Origin: Hysterium pulicare CBS 123377
Lineage: Eukaryota; Ascomycota; Dothideomycetes; Hysteriales; Hysteriaceae
Direction of reading: 5' to 3'
Assembly (NCBI GenBank): GCA_000467715.1
Contig: AJFK01000540.1
Coordinates: 1 to 27,773 of the forward strand
Length of the DNA: 27,773 nucleotides
Below the pieces are notes generated by a model that worked only from the letters and a program-made list of their open reading frames with translations, made no database searches and was not told the DNA's origin. This document shows positions 1 to 9,988 of this stretch, piece by piece (position 1 is the stretch's first letter; the number at the start of each line of letters is the position of its first letter). Made by a program: the position numbers and the translations under genes.

Positions 1-390
1 GTCTCGTCGGTGAATTCGTAGGCTTGACCGTCGCGGGTCCATTTGATTGGGAAGAGTTCACCCATGATTGGTTCGGGTTGAGCGACCTTGCCGTGGTGGA
101 GGACGGCTTCTTTGTCAGCGATGTCGTCGTGCTTGTGGACGAGTTGGGCGCCAAAATAATCGCCGAGCGAGGCGTCGATGATGGGCGCGAGCCGCTCGAG
201 GACGACCTCACGGTTAGTGAACGTCTTGTCGGCAGCCCAGTGGTTTTCCGAGAGGCTTGTCGACCTACGCGAGTGTAAGTCCAGCTTTCTCGAGCAAGGC
301 AAGCTGCAGGGGCGCCTACCCTTTCAGGTTCGCTTTGAGGGCTGAGGGAGCCAGCTTCGCTTGTAGTAACCAGATGATTCCCGATTGCTA
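1..390 (-). pseudogene. Broken protein-coding fragment, family not recognised, cut by the window edge
   Basis: Reading the minus strand, codons from about 387 down to 250 give a protein-like frame (it includes LQLALLEKAGLTLA) interrupted by two TAG codons at 316-318 and 265-267. Coding then continues in another frame from about 255 to the window start (it includes FTNREVVLERLAPIIDASLG and PIMGELFPIKWTRDGQ) and runs off the end. Both TAGs could be former CAG codons changed by one C-to-T step, and a one-base indel near 250 would join the frames. Alternatively TAG at 265-267 is an intron 3' end. I do not recognise the family; the composition is that of a soluble enzyme. The true 3' part lies outside the window. 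Confidence 0.45.
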
Positions 391-399
391 CAATCCTCG

Positions 400-2955
400 A
401 GCATTTAGCTAGCCATGTACCATGCGGATACTCTGTCCTTCCACGCATTGCCACGGCTCTACACCCACTCGTCCTCTCCCCCACATTTGAACAGTTGCAT
501 GCACAATGTTTTCAGCTCTTTGGGAGTATGCTCTACGTTCCATTGAGATCGGTTGCTTCACAGAAACGAGTGAGGGAGAGCGACTCTTCTCTGGCTAGTA
601 GCCATGAGGTGATCGGTAGGCTGAGCTGCTGAGCAGGGTCCGGATGGATGCTGGAGTGGCCTAGTCTTGGTCGATGGAGCGGTGGATGTTCGAAGACAAG
701 CTCCAGCATACGGATGTTCTTCCAAAAGTTGTAGTCCACATCTTTGATTCTGGTAACGGGCGGATAGAGGACTCTTAAGCCGGTTGATGCCTGTAGAGAG
801 TGTTGAGATTGTTCCCCTCGGTGAACATATTCTGCTTGATCCTGACTGCCCGGACGCTGTTGGACGAGTTGTCTGGCGCGAAATGAATTGGTATTTGTCA
901 GTGTTGACTCGTGTAATGAGTGCGCTTGGCAAGTTGAGCGGGCTCCCATCTGATTGGCCAGCCTGTCCAAAAATGTCGCTATCGCTTTAGATTTGGACAG
1001 TAGACCTTCTAACTTTCCACAGCAATAGATATATAAAAGTACTTTATTATAATTTTATATTTGGCTACATCTTGCAAAAATTTCTGCTGATCTGAGTTGA
1101 AGAAGTTTGAGTCGGGCTTTATACCCCAGCTGTCGAAGCTCCAGAGGCAATGCTCGTACGCAAAAGAGATGATTTGATTCTTAAATCCGATGAGATTGAC
1201 TTTTGCGTATTCTAATAAACCCCAGGGTTTTCTGTTGTCCTCGTTTTGATGGTGTATAGCTCAGATCGAAGTGAAATTCGTCCTTGTCGAATATGGTGAG
1301 GCCTGCCTCGTCCCCGAAGCTGTGGAAGCCTTCCATCGTTTTGAATAAGGGCCGAAGGGCCGTATATAGTTTCCTCCTTCACCTCCTATTTGGTCAGAGT
1401 GGCAATTCCGAGGTCGGTCGGAGCGCTTTAAGACTCAAGAGGCACAGAGCATACATTGCGAGTGCTTAGAAGTTCGAGACTGGCCACGGAGGGGCAGTCG
1501 AAGCCGGCGAAAAGACCAGTGCTTATGAAGCCTTTTGTATGATTCATGTTATCCATCATTACTTTGGCGCCTATGCTCATGTAGTGAATAGCAACCTGCT
1601 CTGGGGCGAACGAGGCTGTCGTGCTAGAGTCCCATTGTCCAACTTGGGCAGTAGGCGTAGCATTTGGCTAGATGATATTTGTAAAAACAGTTTCCAGAGG
1701 GAGAATTTGAGGCTTTACTGCGTATTCCAGCTTGACTATCCTAGGCACGCCATCCAGGAACTGCCATTCAAGTCATTATAAAAAGTGGACGACCCCACTC
1801 GAGCCTCTCCTGAGAGTGTCCACGCCCGATCTCGCTTCGTTGGATCCGTACGTGGTGTTTCAGGTACAAATAATAACTGCTCGACCGTACAGACGGCTTA
1901 GCTCCGCACGTAACTGGGACCTGGTGGCTCTCAAAGCATTAGATGTCTCAAAGGATATCTGAAGGTGCCATTGTGGAAAAGGAAGAACAGTGATCAAGGG
2001 GTTTATTGATGACTCTTGCTGCAAGGGAGTGGCCGGCTTTAAAAATGCCACTGCTCCTCCGCAACTGGAGGTGCGGTGAGGACTTTCAGGTTCGGCCTTG
2101 CCCAGGTGGCGACGAAACCTATCGAAGGTTACCTAGGTAGGCATTGCCATCAGCATAACCGCCCGCGAACCGATGGGATCCATGCTTTCGTGGACGGAGG
2201 AGCCCTTCGGGCACATGCTTATATCATGCCCCCATCTGGGCAACTGCATCGAATGGCAAAGGGGATGCTTCGCCTGACCACTGCTGCTCTCCTGCAGCCT
2301 CCATGCCTGCCTAGGTACGTCGAGAGCTCACGCCTCATTCCTCTGCACGCTACCTACTCCTCAGTCTTCGACCTTTACACTTGCCTCTATACTCGCCGTT
2401 GACTGCCACTCCCTCCTCCTACGGCTTTCTTCGTGGCATTTGGCGCATACTGGTCACGATGCGCTTCTTGTCTCTTGGCGGTGCTGGCCATCAAGGCCCA
2501 GTACAAATGGAGGCTTTCAGCGGACCAACAGTGGTACCAAGCACTGGATGGTGAACCTTCAACCACCGTAATCAGCTTGCCGACGCATCCGGTCCTGGCT
2601 TACGATTGCGAGCACGTTCCAGCTTTGCGCATCGTGAGATCCCTCTAGGTGTAGATGGAGCAAGACTCGGCAGCAACATGGGTGAGTTGAGCTTGATCTC
2701 AATCATCAATCTGGGTGTGATCAGCTCTGGGATAGAACACTCGTTGCAATCTGCCACTCACTCATTGAATTATTCGATTTTCCGCCATTTCAACGCCTGA
2801 CGCTAAAGCTTTGCAACCGTTGGAACGTAAACTGCTTAGAAGGTGAAAGCGGTCTCTGCCAAGACGTCAATTAGATAAGCTGCAGCAGGAAACTCCACGC
2901 GGTGCATCTCACCCTTCTCGCACCACCCTTTAATCACAACTTTGGCAAAGATTCG
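400..2955. other. Long stretch with no supported gene
   Basis: The open frames here are short, overlap on both strands and show no recognisable domain. About 1020-1065 is AT-rich. A perfect 10-bp palindrome, TACCTAGGTA, lies at 2130-2139, and the same core recurs in the 5.7-5.8 kb promoter region. A pyrimidine-rich tract just before 2961 may be the leader of the F-box gene. I see no RNA gene or transposon coding region. Confidence 0.5.
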
Positions 2956-2960
2956 AGCCG

Positions 2961-4595
2961 ATGCCTACTTTGATTTCAAATGTTATGGCTTCTCTTCATA
3001 TCCATACTCTTGTGCCCGAACTTCTCCTGCGCATCCTGGAAAGTCTTCATGACTATCACTCACCTACCGATGTCGTCAACGCGCTGCTCGTTTGCAAGAA
3101 ATGGAGTGAATTGGGAGCGCCTCTCATATGGACGAATGTATTGATCCAAAACCGAAACCTACTTCCTTTTGTTCGCTCTTTTGCCTCGGCCACCCAGACT
3201 TCATGCGACTTGGTTCGGAATATGAGCATTCGCCTTCACCCGACGCCGCCTAGGAACACCAGCCACCCACGTCCACCACAACCAAAATCAATTCTAGGGC
3301 TCCCGATTGATGAGGTTGCCCCCGGATGGCCACCGACCGCAGGATGGCCTGCTCTAGAACCGGACAACGTGCCTGTTCCAGAGTACCTGAGAATCCCAGT
3401 CGAGGACGAGGAAAACGCATACCTGGAAAGACAGCCGCTCGAGTGTCGGCTCATTTTGCGATCCCTCCATCAAATCGCAATCTTGATTAAGAGCAAAGTC
3501 AACTTGATGAAGTTCTTCTCCTTTCGTATGGCTTCCGAACCAGAAGGCCCTCCGTCTGACTGGGAGGGAGGCGGGAGAATGCATCTTGTAATAGGACAGC
3601 CACTTCCAAGCGGTTTGTTGGCAGAACTACTGGAAGCGCTTCCGACCGCATGTGTCAGTATTGAGTTCGATGACTATGGCATGGATTGCCATGTTGGCTA
3701 CGCACCGGTACATCTCTGCTCGACTTTTCGTGCCATCCTGCCGCGTCTTCAAGATCTTCGTTTGCGAATGCAAGGCGTGTGCCCGAACCTACTGGATCCA
3801 TCCTACAAGGGAGCTTGCCTCGACAACGGGCCCCAAACCAAGCTTTTTGCACCAAGTTTGAGGAGTCTTGCCATCAATAATCGTCACGACCCAGTGTCCA
3901 ATCAACGAAAGGGCTTGTGCAAGAAATTCGAACACGATCCAAACGCACTGGACGACAAATACTACGATGCAACATGGCATAAGAGATTGGAAATCGACGT
4001 GAAGTACCAGAACATCCTCGCAAATGCCTTGAAGAAAGCGGTTGACCAAGGATCCATCCCCGCGATCAAGAGCCTCGCGGTGATCAATGTTCACTGCGTA
4101 TACCCACGGCCATGGAGACCCAACAGCAAGGGAGAAATGTTCACTCACTTCACACGAGTTGACGTCCTTGGCAACAACACCCAGATTTTTCCTACCCGAA
4201 AGATGCACAGCGGACGGCTCCACGAATATCCTCGTACCCACGGTGGATGGGCAACATACCTCACGGCAGACAGTGATAAGCGCACCTTTGGAAGTCTAAA
4301 TACCTTCGAGAGTATCATCGACAATGCCTGGATTACCAGCACGAGCGGTTTGCGGTTCCCAGCCTCGGAACGAAACTCACGAGAGGTTCTCAAGGACGGT
4401 ACTCAATGGGTTGATCCAACGGACTCGACGGAGGACGAAGCCGAATTCTGCGCACGTTTGGGGCCAGAACTTGAGGAGAACAGCCCCGAGGCCTTTGGGT
4501 TTCCACACCAAGGTCCAATAGGGTGGCTCGATGTTATCAAGGAGGACAGGCCTAGAGCAACAATTATGGAGGGTATCTATGAGGTGGAATTCTGA
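2961..4595 (+). CDS. F-box domain protein
   Basis: This single-exon gene encodes 544 residues. Residues about 16-60 form an F-box-like helical domain: LVPELLLRILESL, then ALLVCKKWSELGAPLIW. In known families this binds Skp1 so that the rest of the protein can present substrates to an SCF ubiquitin ligase. The remainder (about 70-544) has the leucine-rich, irregular look of fungal F-box proteins, with a Pro-rich segment near residues 93-115 and no clear WD40 or LRR repeats. A second in-frame ATG lies at 2985 and leaves the F-box whole, so the start could be either. The frame is open to the stop with no need for introns. The substrate cannot be inferred. Confidence 0.85.
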   Translation: MPTLISNVMASLHIHTLVPELLLRILESLHDYHSPTDVVNALLVCKKWSELGAPLIWTNVLIQNRNLLPFVRSFASATQTSCDLVRNMSIRLHPTPPRNTSHPRPPQPKSILGLPIDEVAPGWPPTAGWPALEPDNVPVPEYLRIPVEDEENAYLERQPLECRLILRSLHQIAILIKSKVNLMKFFSFRMASEPEGPPSDWEGGGRMHLVIGQPLPSGLLAELLEALPTACVSIEFDDYGMDCHVGYAPVHLCSTFRAILPRLQDLRLRMQGVCPNLLDPSYKGACLDNGPQTKLFAPSLRSLAINNRHDPVSNQRKGLCKKFEHDPNALDDKYYDATWHKRLEIDVKYQNILANALKKAVDQGSIPAIKSLAVINVHCVYPRPWRPNSKGEMFTHFTRVDVLGNNTQIFPTRKMHSGRLHEYPRTHGGWATYLTADSDKRTFGSLNTFESIIDNAWITSTSGLRFPASERNSREVLKDGTQWVDPTDSTEDEAEFCARLGPELEENSPEAFGFPHQGPIGWLDVIKEDRPRATIMEGIYEVEF

Positions 4596-4599
4596 ACAA

Positions 4600-5035
4600 T
4601 GCATGGCTTGTATATGTTGTAACCACTCAATGCGGTAGTCCGTGGGGTTTGGAGGAACCCGAACCACATGCTTGACAAAGGAAAAGTCTACTTAACTTGC
4701 CTAAAGCAATGGGATAACAACACTTCACAGGGAGTCCCACATTTTAGCAGGAATGACTGGTAATATTGACGTCGCATACGGAAGCATCTTGAGAGGGATG
4801 TTGAGACGGACCAGCTGATCCGTGTAACTCCGTGAAGACCGGTATGCCACGAAGCATGTTCTGAGAGTCCACATGTGTGACAGGTCCAGACGCAAGGGAA
4901 TCATTGCAACATTTGCTCCTACGATGAGGCACTGTCTTCATCTGTAGCAGGTAGAGCGAAGGTAGAGAAGCCGCTTCTGCAGGTCAGCCTCAGTTCACTG
5001 TGTCGCAGCATCTCCTCAACATCCGACCTTAGTTC
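4600..5035. other. Gap between convergent genes, nothing recognised
   Basis: This gap separates the stop of the F-box gene from the stop of the convergent small gene and probably holds both 3' untranslated regions. Only short, unsupported frames are present. Confidence 0.5.
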
Positions 5036-5037
5036 AA

Positions 5038-5544
5038 TTATGCACTGAAAATGTTGGGTACATCCTTCCACTCATCTCTCCTCTCCGCCTCATTCTCCCT
5101 ATAGTCCTCGAACCATTGCTCAAACGCCTTCCTATTGTACAGATACTCCGTCTCCTCATATCCATCTTCGCAAATATGCTCCCCAACCCTCAGGGTATAC
5201 ATCCACACAGCCTCCAAATGCTCCACGCTCAGCGGTGTCCTGTCCTTGCGGGCGACAATACAGGTGCCGACATGCGACTGCCATTGCGGCGGGGCAAACC
5301 CGGTGGTAGGAGAGAAATTGAGGGCGGTGGCAATGCGACAGTCAAGATGGGCACGGCTGGGTGACTGCGTACCGACGCGGTGAATGACTAGATTGATGCC
5401 GAACCGCGCCGGTAGTGGAAGGGGTGGGGTGTTGAAGACGGCGTGGTTGCTGGGGATGCTGGTGCGCCAAATTGCACCGTCGCCCCCGTCGGCATTGCAG
5501 GGCAGAAGGACCGCTTCAATGGGAGTGGTTGCTTGTGCCGCCAT
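5038..5544 (-). CDS. Small hypothetical protein, 168 aa
   Basis: This is an uninterrupted frame of 168 residues starting MAAQATTPIEAV. The protein has a hydrophobic, Pro-rich first half and a charged C-terminal region (residues about 120-168, with EAVWMYTLRVGEHI followed by many Glu, Asp, Arg and aromatic residues). It has no signal peptide and no membrane helix. The composition and the clean ATG near a promoter-like gap make it look real, but I cannot name the family. It converges on the F-box gene and is divergent from the BAH-like gene, sharing a roughly 560-base upstream region that contains palindromes and two CACGTG sites, so co-regulation with that gene is possible. Confidence 0.65.
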   Translation of the reverse strand: MAAQATTPIEAVLLPCNADGGDGAIWRTSIPSNHAVFNTPPLPLPARFGINLVIHRVGTQSPSRAHLDCRIATALNFSPTTGFAPPQWQSHVGTCIVARKDRTPLSVEHLEAVWMYTLRVGEHICEDGYEETEYLYNRKAFEQWFEDYRENEAERRDEWKDVPNIFSA

Positions 5545-5600
5545 GGCGATGAGGATAGCTAGGTATGTATAGACAAGTGACGCAGCAATGCTTTCGATGC

Positions 5601-5663
5601 TGGCGTTGGTGTTGATGTTGGTGTTCCAAGGTCAAGGTTGGTGTTGGTGTTGGTGTTGGTGTA
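5601..5663. repeat. GTTGGT hexamer microsatellite
   Basis: The hexamer GTTGGT (TTGGTG) recurs about nine times, interrupted once by CCAAGGTCAA. It lies directly upstream of the minus-strand start at 5544, so it falls in the promoter or 5' leader of that gene. Slippage could vary its length. Confidence 0.8.
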
Positions 5664-5840
5664 GGCGACCCAGGTACCTCCCCAAGGCACACCTTGGCTA
5701 GTCACGTGCATCTTCACGTACCTGAGCACCTTGGCAGTCCTCTCCATTCTTTTACCTACGTAGGTATTCTCCACAGTTGCAAAGCTTCAGCATCACGTGT
5801 TTACATGGCATATCCAGGTATTCTTACCTAGGTATCTATG
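5664..5840. promoter_or_regulatory. Shared bidirectional promoter with palindromes and E-boxes
   Basis: Between the two divergent genes lie three perfect palindromes: AGGTACCT at 5672-5679, TACCTACGTAGGTA at 5752-5765 and TACCTAGGTA at 5825-5834. CACGTG E-box-type sites lie at 5703-5708 and 5794-5799. CACGTG is a known core for fungal bHLH factors. The CCTAGGTA-type palindrome recurs at 2130-2139 but I cannot name its factor. The placement suggests the palindromes act on one or both neighbouring genes; this is inference. Confidence 0.5.
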
Positions 5841-6105
5841 ATTGACGAACGCGTCGATGGTAACGTGCAACTGTTTGTGTGACGCGACGAAAAAGATTGT
5901 GTTACTTGCCCAGCCAGCCCCCTCCTTTTCGCCTTACTTCGCCCACTTCCTCGTGCTTCCTCCACACGCGCACACACCATCCTTCGGCGTTGCTCTCTCC
6001 ATCAGCGCCCATCACCACGCTCCTTGCGCATCTACACCGCACCACTCGTGCGTCTCGTGTCTTACCTCGGCCGATCTAGCCTGTCGCGAGGGTAGCGTGG
6101 CCACC

Positions 6106-7813
6106 ATGTCGCCCAATGACGGGGCTCTCGCGTCGCTGGCTCCCCCCGACCGCCGGCTGAATGCCCCCGAGGTTGGTTGAGACGCGTCCCAATCATCATC
6201 ATTCGTGCCTTTGCTAACCCACCTGCGACTGGCGTAGGCCCATCCCTTGGGGCCGACACCGCCACTGCAGCCGAGAACGACGCCCTGTTGCTGTCCTCAC
6301 ACGCCCCAGACACCGCTAGCCCGCCACAGAGCCCGCGTAAGTGGACCTCCATGCGCACTGTGGGCAGCTTGCTGACCTGCCTGCCCTTGCCGTAGAGCGA
6401 TCCGGGACCCTATTTCCCATTGGGAGAGCTACCGCCACCGGCCCAAGCGCCCACCCACACCCCGGAAGCCACGTGCACCATTGAAAACACCGTTGAAGAC
6501 GGTGTTGAAGCCAGTATTGAAGATACCATTGACGAGACAGCTGAAGACAGTGACGATAGCAGTGAAGAGGAGGTGGAAGTGGTCACCATTGACGACAGCA
6601 GTGAAGAGGAGGAGAACGAAGAGGACGAGTCGGACACCTCTGAAGTTAGTAGCGAAGTGGAGGAAGTGGACACAATTGAAGACGTCGGCGAGGTGCTGGA
6701 CAGTGAAGATGGAGCAGGAATGGTGAGCTGAAATCCATGCAAACTTTGGCAACTTGCTGACCCACTTCCCCTTGGCGTAGAGCGACTCTGAAAGCTCCCT
6801 CTCGGACCAACCACCGCCACAAGCGCCCCTGGGTCCGGAGTCGAACATAAATGATATTGAGGATGTACTGGAAGAGGTGAGTTGAAATCTATGCAAATTA
6901 TTGGCAACTTACTGACCTGCTTGCCCTTGGCGTAGAGTGACTCCGAGAGCTCCCTCTCGGAACAACCACCACCACAAGCGGCCCCAGTTGCATTGCTCAA
7001 CAATATCGCTATTCAAGATGTGTCGGAAGAGGCGAGTTAAAATGTATGCAACTATTAACAACTTGCTAACCTGCTTGCCCTTGGTATAGAGTGATTCCGA
7101 AACCCCTCCCTTAGAGCAACCACTGCTACAAGTGCTCCCGGTTGCGCAACCGATCACAGATAATACTGAGGATGTGCCGAAGTCGTCGAGGGGAAAGGCT
7201 CGCAAACGAAAGGCCCCATTTTTCACTCAACGGAGGAGGGTCAAGGCCAAACCCCAATCTGGTAAGGGGAAGCGTCATCCACTATTACCGAACTATACTG
7301 AGGAGACTAGACTTGACGGATCATCCTCCGGAGGAGCCATTTACGCCGTCTACCTCGTTCGGACGTGGCGGACTTACTATCTCCATGCGTGAACAATCCG
7401 CGCGCTATGGTGAATGGTCGCAATTGCCCTCGCCTGGCTTGAATGAGCACTTCACTTACAAGGTGAACGACGTTGTCAATGTCACCGTCACCGTCAAAGG
7501 CACCAGAAGGAAGGATCATGCTCTTCTGGTGGATATCAGAAAGCTGAACGACAGATTCTACGTTTTGTTAGCCTGGTTCTACACCAAGCACAACATCATT
7601 GACTACGACGGGAAACTCGCTATTCCTGGCTTCTCCGAGGGTACGACGCATATTCTGACGGACCACCTGCAGGTTTTGCCCGCTGCATGTATTGCTAGTG
7701 GGCCCCTTACGCCAGAGCAGCAGCGTGTGTTGGACAGGGGAAGAGTATACCGCTTCAGCACTGGTAAGGCCGTGAGAGCTAGAGCTTCCAACTTCTTCGT
7801 TTTGAGCAGTTGA
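6106..7813 (+). CDS. Acidic repeat protein with C-terminal BAH-like domain, seven exons
   Basis: The proposed CDS is join(6106..6171, 6238..6336, 6396..6722, 6781..6876, 6936..7031, 7090..7261, 7311..7813), 452 residues. The start has a good context (CCACCATG). Exon 3 (residues about 56-164) is strongly acidic, with many SSEEE and DSD runs. Exons 4 and 5 are near-identical 32-codon units beginning SDSESSLS and ending in EE; exons 3 and 6 open with related sequence. Exon 6 ends in a basic patch (KARKRKA, QRRRVK) likely to be a nuclear signal. Exon 7, residues about 330-415, resembles a BAH domain (VNDVVNVTV, FYVLLAWFYT, HILTDHLQVLPAACI). BAH domains bind nucleosomes or histone tails, so a chromatin role is likely. 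All introns are phase 0 except the last, which is phase 1. Exon 2 is the least certain part, because another frame of it reads more protein-like but does not join in phase. Confidence 0.65.
6337..7089 (+). repeat. Tandem array of intron-plus-exon units, period about 154 bp
   Basis: Introns at 6337-6395, 6723-6780, 6877-6935 and 7032-7089 share sequence end to end: GTGAGTTGAAAT-like starts, a GGCAACTTGCTGACC branch region and CTTGGCGTAG ends. The exon after each starts AGYGAYYCYG and carries a CAACCACCRCCACAAGCG-like core. Units 6723-6876 (154 bp) and 6877-7031 (155 bp) are complete; the first and last are partial or diverged. Intron 6172-6237 shares the 3' end only. Similarity falls towards the 3' unit, whose donor is GC. 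Confidence 0.85.
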
Positions 7814-9020
7814 ACGCGGAGAATTTATGTGCATCGGCGATGCCCGGATCCGAACAAAAGCAACGCATTTCGGTTTTGTCTTTCAATAGTTTCGAACATC
7901 TTGTCATGTTAATCTACATAGGGTAGTGCACCTCTAAAAAATCTATACAGTATTGGGTAGATACGTGCCGTCTGCAAGTGATTCGTTCTTTTCCATTCTG
8001 GAGGGCAGTAGCTGGTCCTGCCAAGAGTAAGCACGATCTCCTTGTAATGTATGTGGACTACGGATTCGGCCTCTCAACGAACTTACGCCCGGAATGTATT
8101 GGTCCCGGCTTCCAGTTAACTTCGCATGGGGCCCCGATGCCTTAGCCTGAAATTGACCAGTGTTGCGCGCTAGTAGGGTTACCCTCGCTCACCCTTTCTC
8201 GCCTGCTCTAGCCTTGCTTATCCCCTCGGAAGAGCTGGACTGTTCTCTCTGGTCCCTTTGAATTAATCTACGCTGCTATAACTATGAATGACGAGGGCTT
8301 GTAGACATGCTTGGGCGTTAGTAAACCTCGTAGTTATGGGAAGTCGGTAGAGTATTCAAGAAGCTTCGCAATATCTTTGGCCGGAGTCATTAGGTGAGCG
8401 GTAGAGGGCGATAGATGGGCTTTTGCAGTTTGGGTACGTTGAAATGGAGGCAGGTAATGAAACGTATGGCTGCTCTTTCATCATAACCGAAAGGTATACT
8501 ACCATCCAGCTCAAGTTCTTGTTTAGTAAGGGAGACTTTTATCAATGGATGACTCCGAAAGAACCATGGTATCAGTGCTTGTTGCACCGTACCCGCCCAT
8601 TGACTCCATCAATGTTCACTTCTAGATCTATTCGGCCGGGTTGAAAGACTAGGTAGTTGTGGACGGCATGGTATCGTACTCGTCCAAAGTAGAATACCCA
8701 GACCGTCCTTGATGCTTCACAAGGCTTCGATTTCTCATGCTCGGTGCCATATATGCTCTACGCAACATCTCTGAGCGCCCGCCACGAAGTCCAGCGTGAT
8801 TTGCTAGAGATGTAAGTTCTAGCTTTGGACTTTACTGCGTTGTGGCTTGTCACTTAGCAAGAGCCAAACGCACAGATCATAAGAAAAGGTCGAAGATTTG
8901 TCAACTCACCTAATTCATTTTCCCTCCCTATACTAGTATCAACTAGCAGTTCGGTTTACGTTGCGCAAGGAGTCTTACCTACCGACATTATACCTTAATA
9001 TATCAACATATCGACCTCCA
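7814..9020. other. Intergenic stretch with no supported gene
   Basis: The frames here are short (at most 73 codons) and overlapping, and I recognise none. The sequence near 8930-9010 is TA-rich and precedes the Elf1-like gene, so it may be its promoter. No transposon ends were seen. Confidence 0.45.
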
Positions 9021-9024
9021 CACC

Positions 9025-9447
9025 ATGGTAAGGCAAAACTGAATCAGCGTGGTTTTCGATATATTCTAACGAGCTTGTAGCCGGGCTGGGTCAGATACGC
9101 TTGCCGAAAGAGACGCGTTCCCAAGGTATTCCTATGTTTGCGGTCCATTTTCACGCAGCGCTCATAACCCTCTTTCAGGAACGATTACCAACCACTTTCG
9201 ACTGTATCCTTTGTCGTAGCACCAACACCGTAAGCGTAGTCCTGCAGCGCAACAACGGGATTGGAAAGTTGCGCTGTGAATGCTGCGAGGCTAGATTTGA
9301 GGCTGGGATACACCGTAAATTCTCCCTGCTGTATCTGTTCCGACGTGTATGTTTCGGGCGCGATCTAAGAAGCAGCAAACAGCTTTGTTAGCGGAGATTG
9401 GAGTTTACTGCGAGTGGCTGGATCTTTGTGGGGGTGAGAATGGTTGA
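9025..9447 (+). CDS. Elf1/ELOF1-type transcription elongation factor, diverged
   Basis: The proposed CDS is join(9025..9027, 9081..9125, 9179..9314, 9383..9447), 82 residues, close to human ELOF1 (83). The first exon is only the ATG. The introns are 53, 53 and 68 nt; the first has a CTAAC branch site, and phases fit throughout. Residues 17-31 read ERLPTTFDCILCRST, the family signature, followed by the second zinc pair C-E-C-C and then FEAGI and VYCEWLDLC, matching the family order CxxC...CxxC...FxxxI...VYxEWxD. Elf1 proteins ride on RNA polymerase II through nucleosomes. The usual basic start MGKRK is absent; here it is MPGWVRYACRKRR. The protein may be a paralogue rather than the housekeeping copy. 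The C-terminal end could differ if a further intron begins near 9434. Confidence 0.7.
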
Positions 9448-9449
9448 CA

Positions 9450-9985
9450 TGGCTCATTTGTCACTTCACGGGGCGCGGTTGGCGTTCCGGAGTTGTATGT
9501 AAAGATCGTTCTTTTGGGAAACCTTGGCTAGGTGTCGATATATTTTGCAAACACTTCCGACTCTGCATTACAAATAGCGGTTGCGTCCTCCGGAAGTCCC
9601 GATTTGGAGAGAATGGGAGTGATAGTAGAGGGTTTGGAGACTATGGACCATTGAAAACTCTACTAACAAGCTCAGCTAATAAAAAAAGTACCGAAAGTGT
9701 CAAAGGACTTGTAAGAAGAATGAGCAGGATGGAATGAGAGTTAATGCTTTTATTGATACCAAATGCATGTGACTTTTGATAGATAATTGACAAACATGAT
9801 ATGAAGCGCCCCAAAACTCCTTCAGACTTTACCAACCTACACATGTGCCCCCGGGAATACACAGCTTGTATTGACAACATGCTATCCGTAGCCAAGATCC
9901 ACCCGCACAGTTATACCATCAACTCCAGGCCATTCAACTTTCGCGTTTTGATCCCATGAAAGCGGACACCCAACTTGTTTCGCTA
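9450..9985. other. Gap between convergent genes
   Basis: The convergent 3' ends of the Elf1-like and F-box/ankyrin genes face each other here. The frames at 9444-9737 (plus) and 9641-9895 (minus) have no recognisable content. Nothing else was seen. Confidence 0.45.
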
Positions 9986-9988
9986 AAC

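Noticed and set aside
533-970. Minus-strand frames of 145 and 124 codons
   Set aside because: Two overlapping frames of similar length with no domain and no neighbours in phase; typical chance openings.
3789-4241. Long minus-strand frame opposite the F-box gene (150 codons)
   Set aside because: It is a shadow of the plus-strand coding sequence and shows no domain.
6238-6336. Alternative reading of exon 2 in the frame with PSLGADTATAAENDALLLSS
   Set aside because: It looks more protein-like, but no GT-AG pair joins it in phase to exon 3, whereas the chosen frame joins at both ends. Kept as an uncertainty only.
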